Shown: positions 54,895-62,812 of the stretch, in pieces | How the letters are laid out: every line of letters begins with the position of its first letter | Position numbering within the stretch: position 1 is the first letter of the stretch | Assembly (NCBI GenBank): GCA_900095095.1 | Contig: FMBT01000377.1 | Location: 1-64,000, forward strand | DNA: 64,000 bases | DNA from: Fragilariopsis cylindrus CCMP1102 | Taxonomy: Eukaryota > Bacillariophyta > Bacillariophyceae > Bacillariales > Bacillariaceae | Direction: 5' to 3' | Program-made: the position numbers and the translations under genes | Notes under the pieces: generated by a model | Databases searched by the model: none | Seen by the model: only the letters and a program-made list of their open reading frames with translations | What the model was told of the DNA's origin: nothing

Positions 54895-57800
54895 TTGAAT
54901 CTCTCACCACATCTACCGGCCATTGCACAACAAGGACATGCTTTCAACGAAATGAGCAAATCACTCGTCTCGGTACCAGTACTATGTGACGCTGGCTGCC
55001 AAGTACTCTTTGGAGAACACAACGTACAAGTAATAAGAAATAACAAAGTTATTATTGAAGGTGATCGCGACGCAGTAACCAATCTATGGCTAATACCACT
55101 TGAAAATAACAACAATAACAAGGAAAAACAACCACGATCGGCATATATACAGTTACAACACACAGCCAACAGTGCATATCGCCAAAAATCAGCAGCCCAC
55201 CTACAAGCATTCCACCATGCATCACTAGGAGCGCCAGTAGTTACTACGTTCATCAGAGCAATCAACAACAACTGGCTAACTTCATTCCCAGGACTAACAG
55301 CCGACGGTGTACGAAAACACCTCCCAAAGTCAATTCAAACCACAATGGGACATATGCACAAAGTCAGACAAAATATTCGATCAACAAAAGTGGTAACAGA
55401 TACAGAAATCATGGAAGAAAACAAAGATGAAACAGATCCATCCGAAGATTACCTACCACCACGCACCATCGACAATAGAGACCACATTGTACAAATTACA
55501 GCAATCAAATTTGCAGATCTAAAAGGCATGACGTCCAGTGACCAGACAGGTGCCTTCCCACATACATCAGCAAGAGGAAACAGATATGTGATGGTAATGG
55601 AGGATAGCGACACAGGAGTAATACTAGCAACAGGAATCACATCTAGAAAGAAGGAACACTTACTAGAAGGCTTCAAGACAATGCACGACACTCTCAAGAA
55701 AGCTGGTATCAATCCCATCATCCACAGAATAGACAATGAATTTTCGACAGACCTGATTGAAGAAATTGAAGCAAGAGGATTAGCATACCAAATCGCACCA
55801 CCGGGTAATCATCGAACTCTCCCAGCTGAACGCTCAATCCAGACATTCAAAAACCACTTTGAGTCCACTCTCTATGGGTGTGACCCAGGATTCCCTAAAA
55901 ACCAATGGGATAGACTGATAGACATTGCTGTAATAACTTTAAACATGCTCAGAGGATCACGAATCAACCCAAAGAAATCAGCGTACAACGAAATATGGGG
56001 TAACTTCGACTTCAACAAAACACCACTAGCACCACCTGGCTGCCTAGTTGTAGCACATGAGAGACCACAGGACAGAGGAACATGGGCTGAACACGGAGTG
56101 ACAGGATACTTCATCGGTCCAGCAAAACATCACTACAGAAATTATGAGGTCTACATACCAACAACAAGAGGAATGAGAACAACAGACACAATTGAATTCT
56201 TCCCAAAACATGTACAGATGCCAGCAACATCGTCAGAAGATAGACTAGCAAGTGTAACAGAAAATTTAGTAGCAATACTGAAACAACCACATCCACCTAC
56301 GCCATTTCTCAATCAAGGAACAAAAACAAACGACGCCATTGACAGATTAAGCGAAATTTTCACACCTAGACAACGGAATGAGGCAGCTACAAGGGTGGCA
56401 GGGCAACAGGAAGACCAACACCAACACTTCAATACGAACCGAGTAGCTACAAGGGTGGCATTACCAACAATTAACGAAGATGAAATAGGAACCAAAATAA
56501 TGAAGAACTACAACAACACCATTCAACGAGGAGAAGTAACGCATTATAATGAAAATGAAAGACTATATTACATCACATATGAAAGTGGCGACAATGAACA
56601 AGTAAGCAATAGAACACTCAACCAATACCGATGCAATGATACAGATATAGACCTAACACGACGAATGACAAGATTATCAACACGACTACAAAGGGCCAAC
56701 ATTGCACTACAAAATAAGCATACCAGAACAGGAGCGAAACTACCAGCCCACTTTGCAAACGCAGTTTTTGATGAGGACACTGGAAAAATGCTAGATTACA
56801 AGCAATTAATCAACCACAACAAAAAAGAAACAAGAGAGTGGTGGCAAAAATCCTCTTCAAACGAATTCGGAAGACTCATGAAAGGAGCGGGACGCAACAA
56901 AGATGGCACACAGAGAGTAACAGGTTCTGACACATTCCACTTCATCCACAAGAAAGATGTCCCACAAGAAAAGAAAGTAACATATGCAAGGTTTGTCTGT
57001 GATATACGACTACAAAAAGATGAAATCAACCGTACAAGACTAACAGTAGGAGGAAATCTCCTGGAATACGAAGGAAAGACAAGCACTGAATCTGCAGGCC
57101 TGGAAACAATCAAGATACATCTCAACAGTACAATATCAACACCAGGCGCACAATACGCAGCAGCCGACATCGGAAACTTCTACACCAACTCAAAATTAAA
57201 AACATCAGAGTACATGAAAATTCATATCAGTATGATTCCACAGGAAATAATCAACGAGTACGATGTATTGAAGTTAGTTACCATAGATGGATACGTGTAT
57301 GTAGAAATAACTGGAGCAATGTATGGACTAGCACAGAGTGGACGCATCGCAAACCAAGACCTCCAAAAGCACCTAGCAAAATACGGATACTACCCAACAC
57401 GAAGAACTCCAGGACTATGGAAACACAGAACAAGAAAAATCAACTTCACACTTGTTGTTGACGACTTTGGCATAAAATACACCAACAAGAATGATATCGA
57501 TCACCTAATTGATGCAATCAAAGAGAAATACCCAATAAAAATTGACTGGGAAGGATCCAAATACATTGGCATTGATTTGAAATGGGACTATACCAAAAGA
57601 GAAGTCACACTATCAATGAAAGGATATGCAACGAGAGCATTAAAGCAATTTCAGCACCCTACACCAACCAAACACCACTACGGACCAACCAAGTACATAC
57701 CCCCGGAATATGGAAAGAAGATCCAATACGAAACAGAAGACATGTCACCAGTATTAACAGACAAGCAAAAGAATCACATACAGAAGGTCTGTGGAAAGTT

Positions 57801-58668
57801 TCTATACAACGGCCGAGGAGTGGACATGACACAACTACACTCACTCAATGAACTAAGCATCCACGCTCCAACAGCAACGGAAGAAACTCAAGCAGCCCTC
57901 ATTCTATTCCTCAACTACATTGCCAGCAACCCTGATGCGACCATAATCTACAGAGCAAGCGACATGATACTATCATGTGAAAGTGATGCAGCCTACCAAG
58001 TAGCACCAAAATCAAGAAGCAGAGCAGGAGGGTACACATACCTAGGGAATAAAGCAGGAACTCAATTCAACGGACCAATCCATGTACTACTAGCCAAAAT
58101 AATCAAGGCAGTAATGGGATCAGCAGCCGAAGCTGAAGTTGCAGGCCTATACATGAATGCACAAGAACTATCGCCAATGCGAACAACCCTGGAAGAACTA
58201 GACCATCCACAACCACCCACACCATTGAAAACTGACAACAGCACAGCAGATGGTATAATGAACAAAACAATCAAACAAAAACAAAGCAAGGCAATGGACA
58301 AAAGATTCTATTGGCTACAAGACAGAGTTGAACAAGGACAATTCAATGTATTTTGGGCACCAGGAAAACACAATTTAGCAGACTACTTCACCAAATACCA
58401 TTCACCTGCCACACACAAAAAATTAAGACCTATATATACATATATAGAAGGTAAAAGTCCAACGACATTGCAAGGGTGTATTGAATTACTAACGAACGCT
58501 GACAGACCAAGCGCGCGCCCACATTCAAATAGTAGAACAATCACGCCGGACAAGAGAGCTGTTACAACCAGCCAGCCAAACCGCTTACTCAACAGGCTTG
58601 ACAGCCTCAGCAAAGCACTCAAGCAGAGCTTGGTTGGAACCAATAGCATAGGCTCATTAATCGTTTAG
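54895..58668 (+). CDS. pol: pol polyprotein part of the Copia element
   Basis: The frame is about 1,257 residues. In order it has a protease-like segment near the start (VPVLCDAGCQVLFG), a pre-integrase zone (FHHASLGAPVVT, FPGLTADGVRKHLP), an integrase core (TSARGNRYVMVMEDSDTG, RIDNEFSTDL, AERSIQTFKNHFE), a Copia reverse transcriptase (AAADIGNFYTNSKL, GAMYGLAQSGRIANQDL, LVVDDFGIKY), and RNase H with the conserved end (CESDAAYQVAP, SSAAEAEVAGLY-like and KTDNSTADGI segments, then WAPGKHNLADYFTK). The frame runs into the 3' LTR. Integrase before RT fixes the family as Copia rather than Gypsy. Confidence 0.88.
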   Translation: MNLSPHLPAIAQQGHAFNEMSKSLVSVPVLCDAGCQVLFGEHNVQVIRNNKVIIEGDRDAVTNLWLIPLENNNNNKEKQPRSAYIQLQHTANSAYRQKSAAHLQAFHHASLGAPVVTTFIRAINNNWLTSFPGLTADGVRKHLPKSIQTTMGHMHKVRQNIRSTKVVTDTEIMEENKDETDPSEDYLPPRTIDNRDHIVQITAIKFADLKGMTSSDQTGAFPHTSARGNRYVMVMEDSDTGVILATGITSRKKEHLLEGFKTMHDTLKKAGINPIIHRIDNEFSTDLIEEIEARGLAYQIAPPGNHRTLPAERSIQTFKNHFESTLYGCDPGFPKNQWDRLIDIAVITLNMLRGSRINPKKSAYNEIWGNFDFNKTPLAPPGCLVVAHERPQDRGTWAEHGVTGYFIGPAKHHYRNYEVYIPTTRGMRTTDTIEFFPKHVQMPATSSEDRLASVTENLVAILKQPHPPTPFLNQGTKTNDAIDRLSEIFTPRQRNEAATRVAGQQEDQHQHFNTNRVATRVALPTINEDEIGTKIMKNYNNTIQRGEVTHYNENERLYYITYESGDNEQVSNRTLNQYRCNDTDIDLTRRMTRLSTRLQRANIALQNKHTRTGAKLPAHFANAVFDEDTGKMLDYKQLINHNKKETREWWQKSSSNEFGRLMKGAGRNKDGTQRVTGSDTFHFIHKKDVPQEKKVTYARFVCDIRLQKDEINRTRLTVGGNLLEYEGKTSTESAGLETIKIHLNSTISTPGAQYAAADIGNFYTNSKLKTSEYMKIHISMIPQEIINEYDVLKLVTIDGYVYVEITGAMYGLAQSGRIANQDLQKHLAKYGYYPTRRTPGLWKHRTRKINFTLVVDDFGIKYTNKNDIDHLIDAIKEKYPIKIDWEGSKYIGIDLKWDYTKREVTLSMKGYATRALKQFQHPTPTKHHYGPTKYIPPEYGKKIQYETEDMSPVLTDKQKNHIQKVCGKFLYNGRGVDMTQLHSLNELSIHAPTATEETQAALILFLNYIASNPDATIIYRASDMILSCESDAAYQVAPKSRSRAGGYTYLGNKAGTQFNGPIHVLLAKIIKAVMGSAAEAEVAGLYMNAQELSPMRTTLEELDHPQPPTPLKTDNSTADGIMNKTIKQKQSKAMDKRFYWLQDRVEQGQFNVFWAPGKHNLADYFTKYHSPATHKKLRPIYTYIEGKSPTTLQGCIELLTNADRPSARPHSNSRTITPDKRAVTTSQPNRLLNRLDSLSKALKQSLVGTNSIGSLIV

Positions 58669-58715
58669 AACAACCTTTACAAACACTACTAACTTCGCCT
58701 ACTTAGCTCTTAACA
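58479..58715 (+). repeat. 3' LTR of the Copia element
   Basis: 237 bp, same length and apparently same sequence as 52960-53196, preceded by a purine-rich CAAGGGTG that may be the polypurine tract. Confidence 0.92.
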
Positions 58716-58720
58716 CTGGT
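58716..58720 (+). repeat. target-site duplication CTGGT, right copy
   Basis: Matches 52955-52959 exactly and directly abuts the 3' LTR end. Confidence 0.9.
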
Positions 58721-59618
58721 ATTATTATTAATCAGCATCGAAGAACCGTCCAAGCACAAACCAATGCTACATGCTATGAGTAATAGAATGGATGAATCCA
58801 CATTCATGGGAGCGAAAAATGTAACTTTAGCTGGTAACAGAACAAGTGATCAATCAAGAGCATTAGAAAATGCGATCTACCGAAAGCAAAAGGCGATTTA
58901 CAACAAGGGTTTAGCATTACTCACGTACGAACAACGTCGTGCAAACGGTTTAATAGGATATGAGAAGGGTTTAGCATTACTGACGTACGAACAACGTCGT
59001 GCAAATGGTATAAAAGGATATGAGAAGGGTTTAGCATTACTAACGTACGATGGTTTGTTAGGATACCAGAATGGTTTAGCATTACTCACCGTCGAAGAAC
59101 GTCGTGCAAATGGTTTGTTAGGATACCAGAATGGTTTAGCATTACTCACCGTCGAAGAACGTCGTGCAAATGGTTTGTTAGGATACCAGAATGGTTTAGC
59201 ATTACTCCCCGTCGAAGAACGTTTGTCGGATGGGCAATGGATGGGAATGTATCAGAAACTGGTGGCGTACAAGAAACAGTATAAGTCGACACAAGTACCA
59301 CTTCGGTATACCAAAGATCTGCCTCTTGGGAGATGGATTGCTCTTCAACGAAGGTTGTACAAGAAGAATAAATTATTAGATAAACGCACTGAGCTTCTTA
59401 ATTCCATCAGTTTTGTTTGGGCAATGAGATCTTATGTTGGGAATTCACAGGATGGGCAATGGACGTCATCAAAATATTACATACGCCCTGTGATTGATTC
59501 TTACACGTCATCAAATTTTTGGTGGGTGCGATCACTGTCCAGTGTTCAATCCCCAGGTACTTTTACTAGTTATTTTACTAGTGACACCCAAGTAAAAGAG
59601 GTGCAAAGTGAAAGCTAA
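58721..59618 (+). CDS. 3' part of the split host gene: 20-residue repeats and helicase-associated (HA) domain
   Basis: This is the rest of exon 2. The codon split by the insertion (GT|A) resumes at 58721 and stays open for 299 more codons to the TAA at 59616-59618. After a linker it encodes six tandem copies of a 20-residue unit (58905 to about 59220), then an HA domain: WMGMYQKLVAYKKQYKSTQV, LPLGRWIALQRRLYKKNKLL and LLNSISFVW (W...L..Y / LG.W...QR..Y / R...L....F.W pattern). HA domains are expanded in diatoms, often in predicted nuclear proteins, and are thought to bind nucleic acid. The C-terminus has a Ser/Thr-rich tail. If transcribed on its own, the ATG at 58764 could start a 284-residue truncated protein. 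Confidence 0.72.
58905..59220 (+). repeat. tandem 60-bp (20-residue) coding repeats
   Basis: The units begin at 58905, 58965, 59025, 59070, 59130 and 59190. Consensus is (K/N)GLALLT(Y/V)E(Q/E)RRANGL(I/L)GY(E/Q). The third unit is 45 bp, shortened by five codons so the frame is kept. The fourth and fifth are base-identical by eye, which shows recent duplication. The sixth fades into the HA domain. Confidence 0.92.
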
Positions 59619-59676
59619 AAAATGTGACACCCAAATGTTCAATCCCCAGGTACTTTTACTAGTTATTTTACTAGTG
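59543..59676 (+). repeat. 41-bp exact direct repeat across the stop of the HA-domain gene
   Basis: The copies 59543-59583 and 59636-59676 are identical with a 93-bp period. The first encodes part of the C-terminal tail, the second lies in the 3' flank. GTGACACCCA also recurs beside them (59581 and 59624). Confidence 0.85.
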
Positions 59677-60241
59677 TGTGTGTCAGTGATTAATAAATAA
59701 ATAAATGAAAAAAGATATGATGTATTTTTTGTCCATTAAAACGACTTACATACTGTCGCTGGCGCTGCTGCTACCTGGCGGACTACACCAACAGCAATGA
59801 CAGGAGTAACAGATGCTATGCCTGTGTCTCTCCCCCTGCTATTGATTGGCATGCCAGATCTGATGAACGGATGGAAAGAAAGATGGCGGGTCACTAACCA
59901 GACTAGTACGACAAGTGAAGCAAGGAAGGAGGGAGGCGCTGCTGCCGAGGAATTCAAATCATACGGACTGATTGATTCAAATCGTCGCTGCTCATACAAA
60001 TCAATTATACAACGTATAGGAAAGAAGGGCGGGACGAACTGATGGATGGAGTAGACAATCATACGGACTGAATACAAGTTGATAAACCTAGCGCAGGTAG
60101 TCGGCTGGTGCACCAGAATTAGATAGAAGAAAGCACAGAATACAACGAACAAAGAAGTTCAGATGATCGAATATAAATACACAATACACAACAATCAAAC
60201 GTACAGGGGAGGTTCATAAAGGACGGAGATAGCAAATAACA
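59619..60241. other. intergenic region between the HA-domain gene and the Harbinger element
   Basis: 623 bp. It includes the second copy of the 41-bp repeat and two copies of ATCATACGGACTGA (near 59957 and 60059). It should contain the left end of the Harbinger element, but I could not find a terminal inverted repeat by eye. Confidence 0.45.
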
Positions 60242-61348
60242 ATGACGACGACAAAGAAATCAACAAAGAGCAACATAACAGTTGCTGTTGCCAAAGCTTC
60301 TGTTGTGCTTGGGGTGGAAAGAAGTCTTCTTCCAAAGGAGACATGTAAACGAAAAGCATTTACAGAAGAAGAAGATGTGTTCATGACTAGAGCATATGTG
60401 AATACAACTCAGGATTCCATCAAAGGCAGTGGGCAGAAAGGAAAGGCTTTCTGGAACAAAGTATTGCAGAAATTTGACATTCTTCGTCCAGCTAGTAATA
60501 CTGCTTGGGGACCAGATTCAATTCAAAGAAGATTCAAAAAAACTATTGCAAAAGAATGTACTGAGTTTTTAGCATTCTTACATGCTGCTAAGACAGTAGA
60601 ACAAAGTGGTTGGTCCATTGAACAATATATTGAGGCTGCTAATATTCTTTTTATAGCCCAACATTCCAAACCATTCAAACATACGAAATGCATGGCTGTA
60701 TTAGTAGAACTTCCCAAGTACAGTATTGATCCACTCACCGCTCATGACGAGGACGACGTGGACCAAGAGAGTGGTGACGAAAATGTAGTGGTGAGGTCCA
60801 ACCCTATTATGTCCGTACAAGGAGCAGGCAAGAAGCGTCCAATGGGAAGGAAGAAAGCAAAGAGGAAAGCTAAAAATGATAGTTTATCAGCAAATACAAC
60901 AAGTAAAATTGATACTGGAAGAATGCTTGCTGCCTTAGAACGAAAGAATGATTTGAAGATGATTAGTCACCGTCAACGATCATGGCAGATGCAGGCATTA
61001 TTTTGGATGAAAATGGGAGACAAGAAAAAAGCAACAGAATATATGACTCTATTGGAACAAGACCAACAAAAGTGTAATTCCATTCCTAGTACAGTAGATC
61101 TATTGTCATCATCTTCCGCTGGTGATGATACTGTCGTTAGTGGTGGTGATATAAATATGAAAGATACTTCATATGACCTTGATGAAGGCAACAAAGAGGA
61201 CAACAACATTAGCAGTACTATTAGTGGAGGGAACGGTGATGGTGAATCATCAGTTGCATCTTCCATATTATTGACCCCTGTTGCTGATGATGATGAAGCA
61301 GAAGTTGATCTAACAAGGGTGAATGATGCTGTAGTACAGGCAGTTTAA
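60242..61348 (+). CDS. Harbinger MYB/SANT-like accessory protein
   Basis: 368 residues. The N-terminal part (about 38-120) is a trihelix/SANT-like domain: KRKAFTEEEDVFMTRAYVN, KGKAFWNKVLQKFDIL and GPDSIQRRFKKTIAKECTEF. This is the pattern of the MYB-like second gene of PIF/Harbinger elements and of related plant proteins. It is followed by a basic linker (RPMGRKKAKRKAK, about 200-215, a likely nuclear signal), a helical segment with WQMQALFWMKMGDKKKATEYMTLLE, and an acidic Ser-rich tail. In studied Harbinger elements this protein binds the transposon ends and brings the transposase into the nucleus. It faces the transposase gene tail to tail. Confidence 0.75.
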   Translation: MTTTKKSTKSNITVAVAKASVVLGVERSLLPKETCKRKAFTEEEDVFMTRAYVNTTQDSIKGSGQKGKAFWNKVLQKFDILRPASNTAWGPDSIQRRFKKTIAKECTEFLAFLHAAKTVEQSGWSIEQYIEAANILFIAQHSKPFKHTKCMAVLVELPKYSIDPLTAHDEDDVDQESGDENVVVRSNPIMSVQGAGKKRPMGRKKAKRKAKNDSLSANTTSKIDTGRMLAALERKNDLKMISHRQRSWQMQALFWMKMGDKKKATEYMTLLEQDQQKCNSIPSTVDLLSSSSAGDDTVVSGGDINMKDTSYDLDEGNKEDNNISSTISGGNGDGESSVASSILLTPVADDDEAEVDLTRVNDAVVQAV

Positions 61349-61366
61349 ATTAAATACACTTTTTAT

Positions 61367-62812
61367 TCATTCTTTAAATTTATTTATGATTGCATTGTTG
61401 AGACGACTATAGTTCTCTAGACTTTGTAGTTCTTGCCATCGTTCACTTCTACTAAGAAGTCTTTGAACGTCAATGGGTGCATTTGCAATTCCAATGGGAA
61501 GAAAAGAATCATCATCGTCTTCATCATAACCAGGTCTACCAATATTGCTACTGGCAGCAGCAGGTGAATCGAAGGAATTTGTAGGAACGTATCTAGCATA
61601 AACATTGCCATCCATTACTCTATCGGATACACACATATTGTGAAGAATGAGAACACATGTAATCATTTCGGAAATAAGTTGTTGGTTAATAATATATATA
61701 GGCCTTGCCGCACATTGCCACATTCCTTGGAACACCCCAAATGCACGTTCAATATCCTTTCTTGCTGCTTCTTGAAAGTTAGTGAATTTACACTCCTCAT
61801 ATAAGATGGGTTGTCGAACTGCTTTCACAAAACGACTGTACCTAGGATATATTCCGTCCACTAGATAAAACATCTCCATAAATTTCTCATGGCTTATAAT
61901 GTATGGCATAACACCTGATTGAGATTCTATTTTAGAGAATGTGCCATTCAAGAAACCCTGTTGTAGATGTGATATATTCATAATGTTGATGTCGTTCATT
62001 GTTCCAGCGTACCCATAAGATGTGTGCCAAAACCATAAATGATAATCACAAGCAGCTTCCAAAACAATTGAAGGTTTTCCTTTTGCACCATTAAAATCAC
62101 CCTGCCATGCAACAGGACAATTTTTCCAAAACGTATGCATACCATCCAGCGAACCCATCATTCCTTTTATCTTGTGTATATGTTCATGTAGTTGGAAGAT
62201 AGCCTTTACATCTGCAGGTGTAGGCAGCCTCAAATACTCTTTCTTGTAGATTTTAATAATGATTTTATTGTAGTTGCTGTAGCAATCCCTAGCAAGAGTT
62301 GTAGACATTTGGAAGTAATCTCTGAACGTATGCGGTGGTACTCCGTAGGCCAAACTCTTTATGGGTAACAGTAATCTTGCATCTAATGATGCACCAACCC
62401 TACCATTAGTATCTACTGGAAGGTGGACAAAAAAAGGGTCACCACTTGCACCAATATCCATTCTCAATCTTTGGAAACGAGCCCTAGAAATACGGAACAT
62501 TTGCTCAAATTCTCTTCCATCAAATAAAGGAATTGTTGTATTATTTCCAAGATAATCCTGTTCTATACAGTAAAAGGCTCTAGCATGATCATAGATCTTC
62601 CTAGGAGAACGACGGAATGTGCGATGATCAACAATAGTAGGAGGGGGAGCAGGTCCAAAGAAATGAGCTTGCACCATTTCATAATCGTCGTCGTCGCTGC
62701 TACTACTGCTACTGAAGCCGCCGCTGCTACTAGTACTCATGCTACATGTATTGCTGCTGCTACTGCTGCTCATGCTACTGCTGCTCATGCTACTGTTATC
62801 ATGGTAGTTCAT
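61367..62812 (-). CDS. Harbinger transposase (DDE_Tnp_4)
   Basis: 481 residues. A Ser/Met-rich low-complexity start (about 1-40) precedes a DNA-binding helix-turn-helix (about 145-185, LAYGVPPHTFRDYF) and the DDE nuclease: GSLDGMH (Asp223), GTMNDINIMN (Asp274) and KDIERAFGVFQGMW (Glu355). Further family landmarks are LVDGIYPRYSRFV and the C-terminal LILHNMCVSDR. All three acidic catalytic residues are present, so activity is possible. It cuts and joins the element's ends to a 3-bp target. The ATG at 62812 starts the frame; the later Mets in the Ser-rich tract are alternatives. Confidence 0.9.
   Translation of the reverse strand: MNYHDNSSMSSSSMSSSSSSNTCSMSTSSSGGFSSSSSSDDDDYEMVQAHFFGPAPPPTIVDHRTFRRSPRKIYDHARAFYCIEQDYLGNNTTIPLFDGREFEQMFRISRARFQRLRMDIGASGDPFFVHLPVDTNGRVGASLDARLLLPIKSLAYGVPPHTFRDYFQMSTTLARDCYSNYNKIIIKIYKKEYLRLPTPADVKAIFQLHEHIHKIKGMMGSLDGMHTFWKNCPVAWQGDFNGAKGKPSIVLEAACDYHLWFWHTSYGYAGTMNDINIMNISHLQQGFLNGTFSKIESQSGVMPYIISHEKFMEMFYLVDGIYPRYSRFVKAVRQPILYEECKFTNFQEAARKDIERAFGVFQGMWQCAARPIYIINQQLISEMITCVLILHNMCVSDRVMDGNVYARYVPTNSFDSPAAASSNIGRPGYDEDDDDSFLPIGIANAPIDVQRLLSRSERWQELQSLENYSRLNNAIINKFKE

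Larger units (their letters stand above)
52960..58715 (+). mobile_element. Copia (Ty1/copia, CoDi-like) LTR retrotransposon, looks whole and very young
   Basis: A 5,756-bp element in host-gene orientation: 237-bp LTRs (52960-53196 and 58479-58715) that appear identical by eye, flanked by the target duplication CTGGT. Inside are a gag frame (53286-54578) and a long pol frame (54895-58668) with protease-like, integrase, reverse transcriptase and RNase H parts in Copia order (integrase before RT). The plus strand is A/C-rich and T-poor, unlike host genes here. Its features (a VVDD reverse transcriptase motif and a diatom-type integrase-zone HHASLGAPV) resemble the CoDi elements described from diatoms; the exact clade is not assigned. 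It looks whole at the level of parts. Identical LTRs mean insertion in the very recent past. Confidence 0.93.
60242..62812. mobile_element. PIF/Harbinger DNA transposon (both genes present)
   Basis: Two convergent genes 18 bp apart form the normal Harbinger pair: a MYB/SANT-like accessory protein (60242-61348, plus) and a DDE transposase (61367-62812, minus). Both frames are open along their full length with the catalytic triad present, so the element may be recent. The coordinates cover the coding core only. Terminal inverted repeats and the usual 3-bp target duplication were not identified; the ends probably lie between 59690-60241 and 62813-63200. Confidence 0.75.

Noticed and set aside
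58898-59149. Minus-strand open frame with a repeated ALPFWYPNKPF-like pattern
   Set aside because: It is the complement of the 60-bp coding repeats; the plus frame continues into an HA domain, so the plus strand is the coding one.
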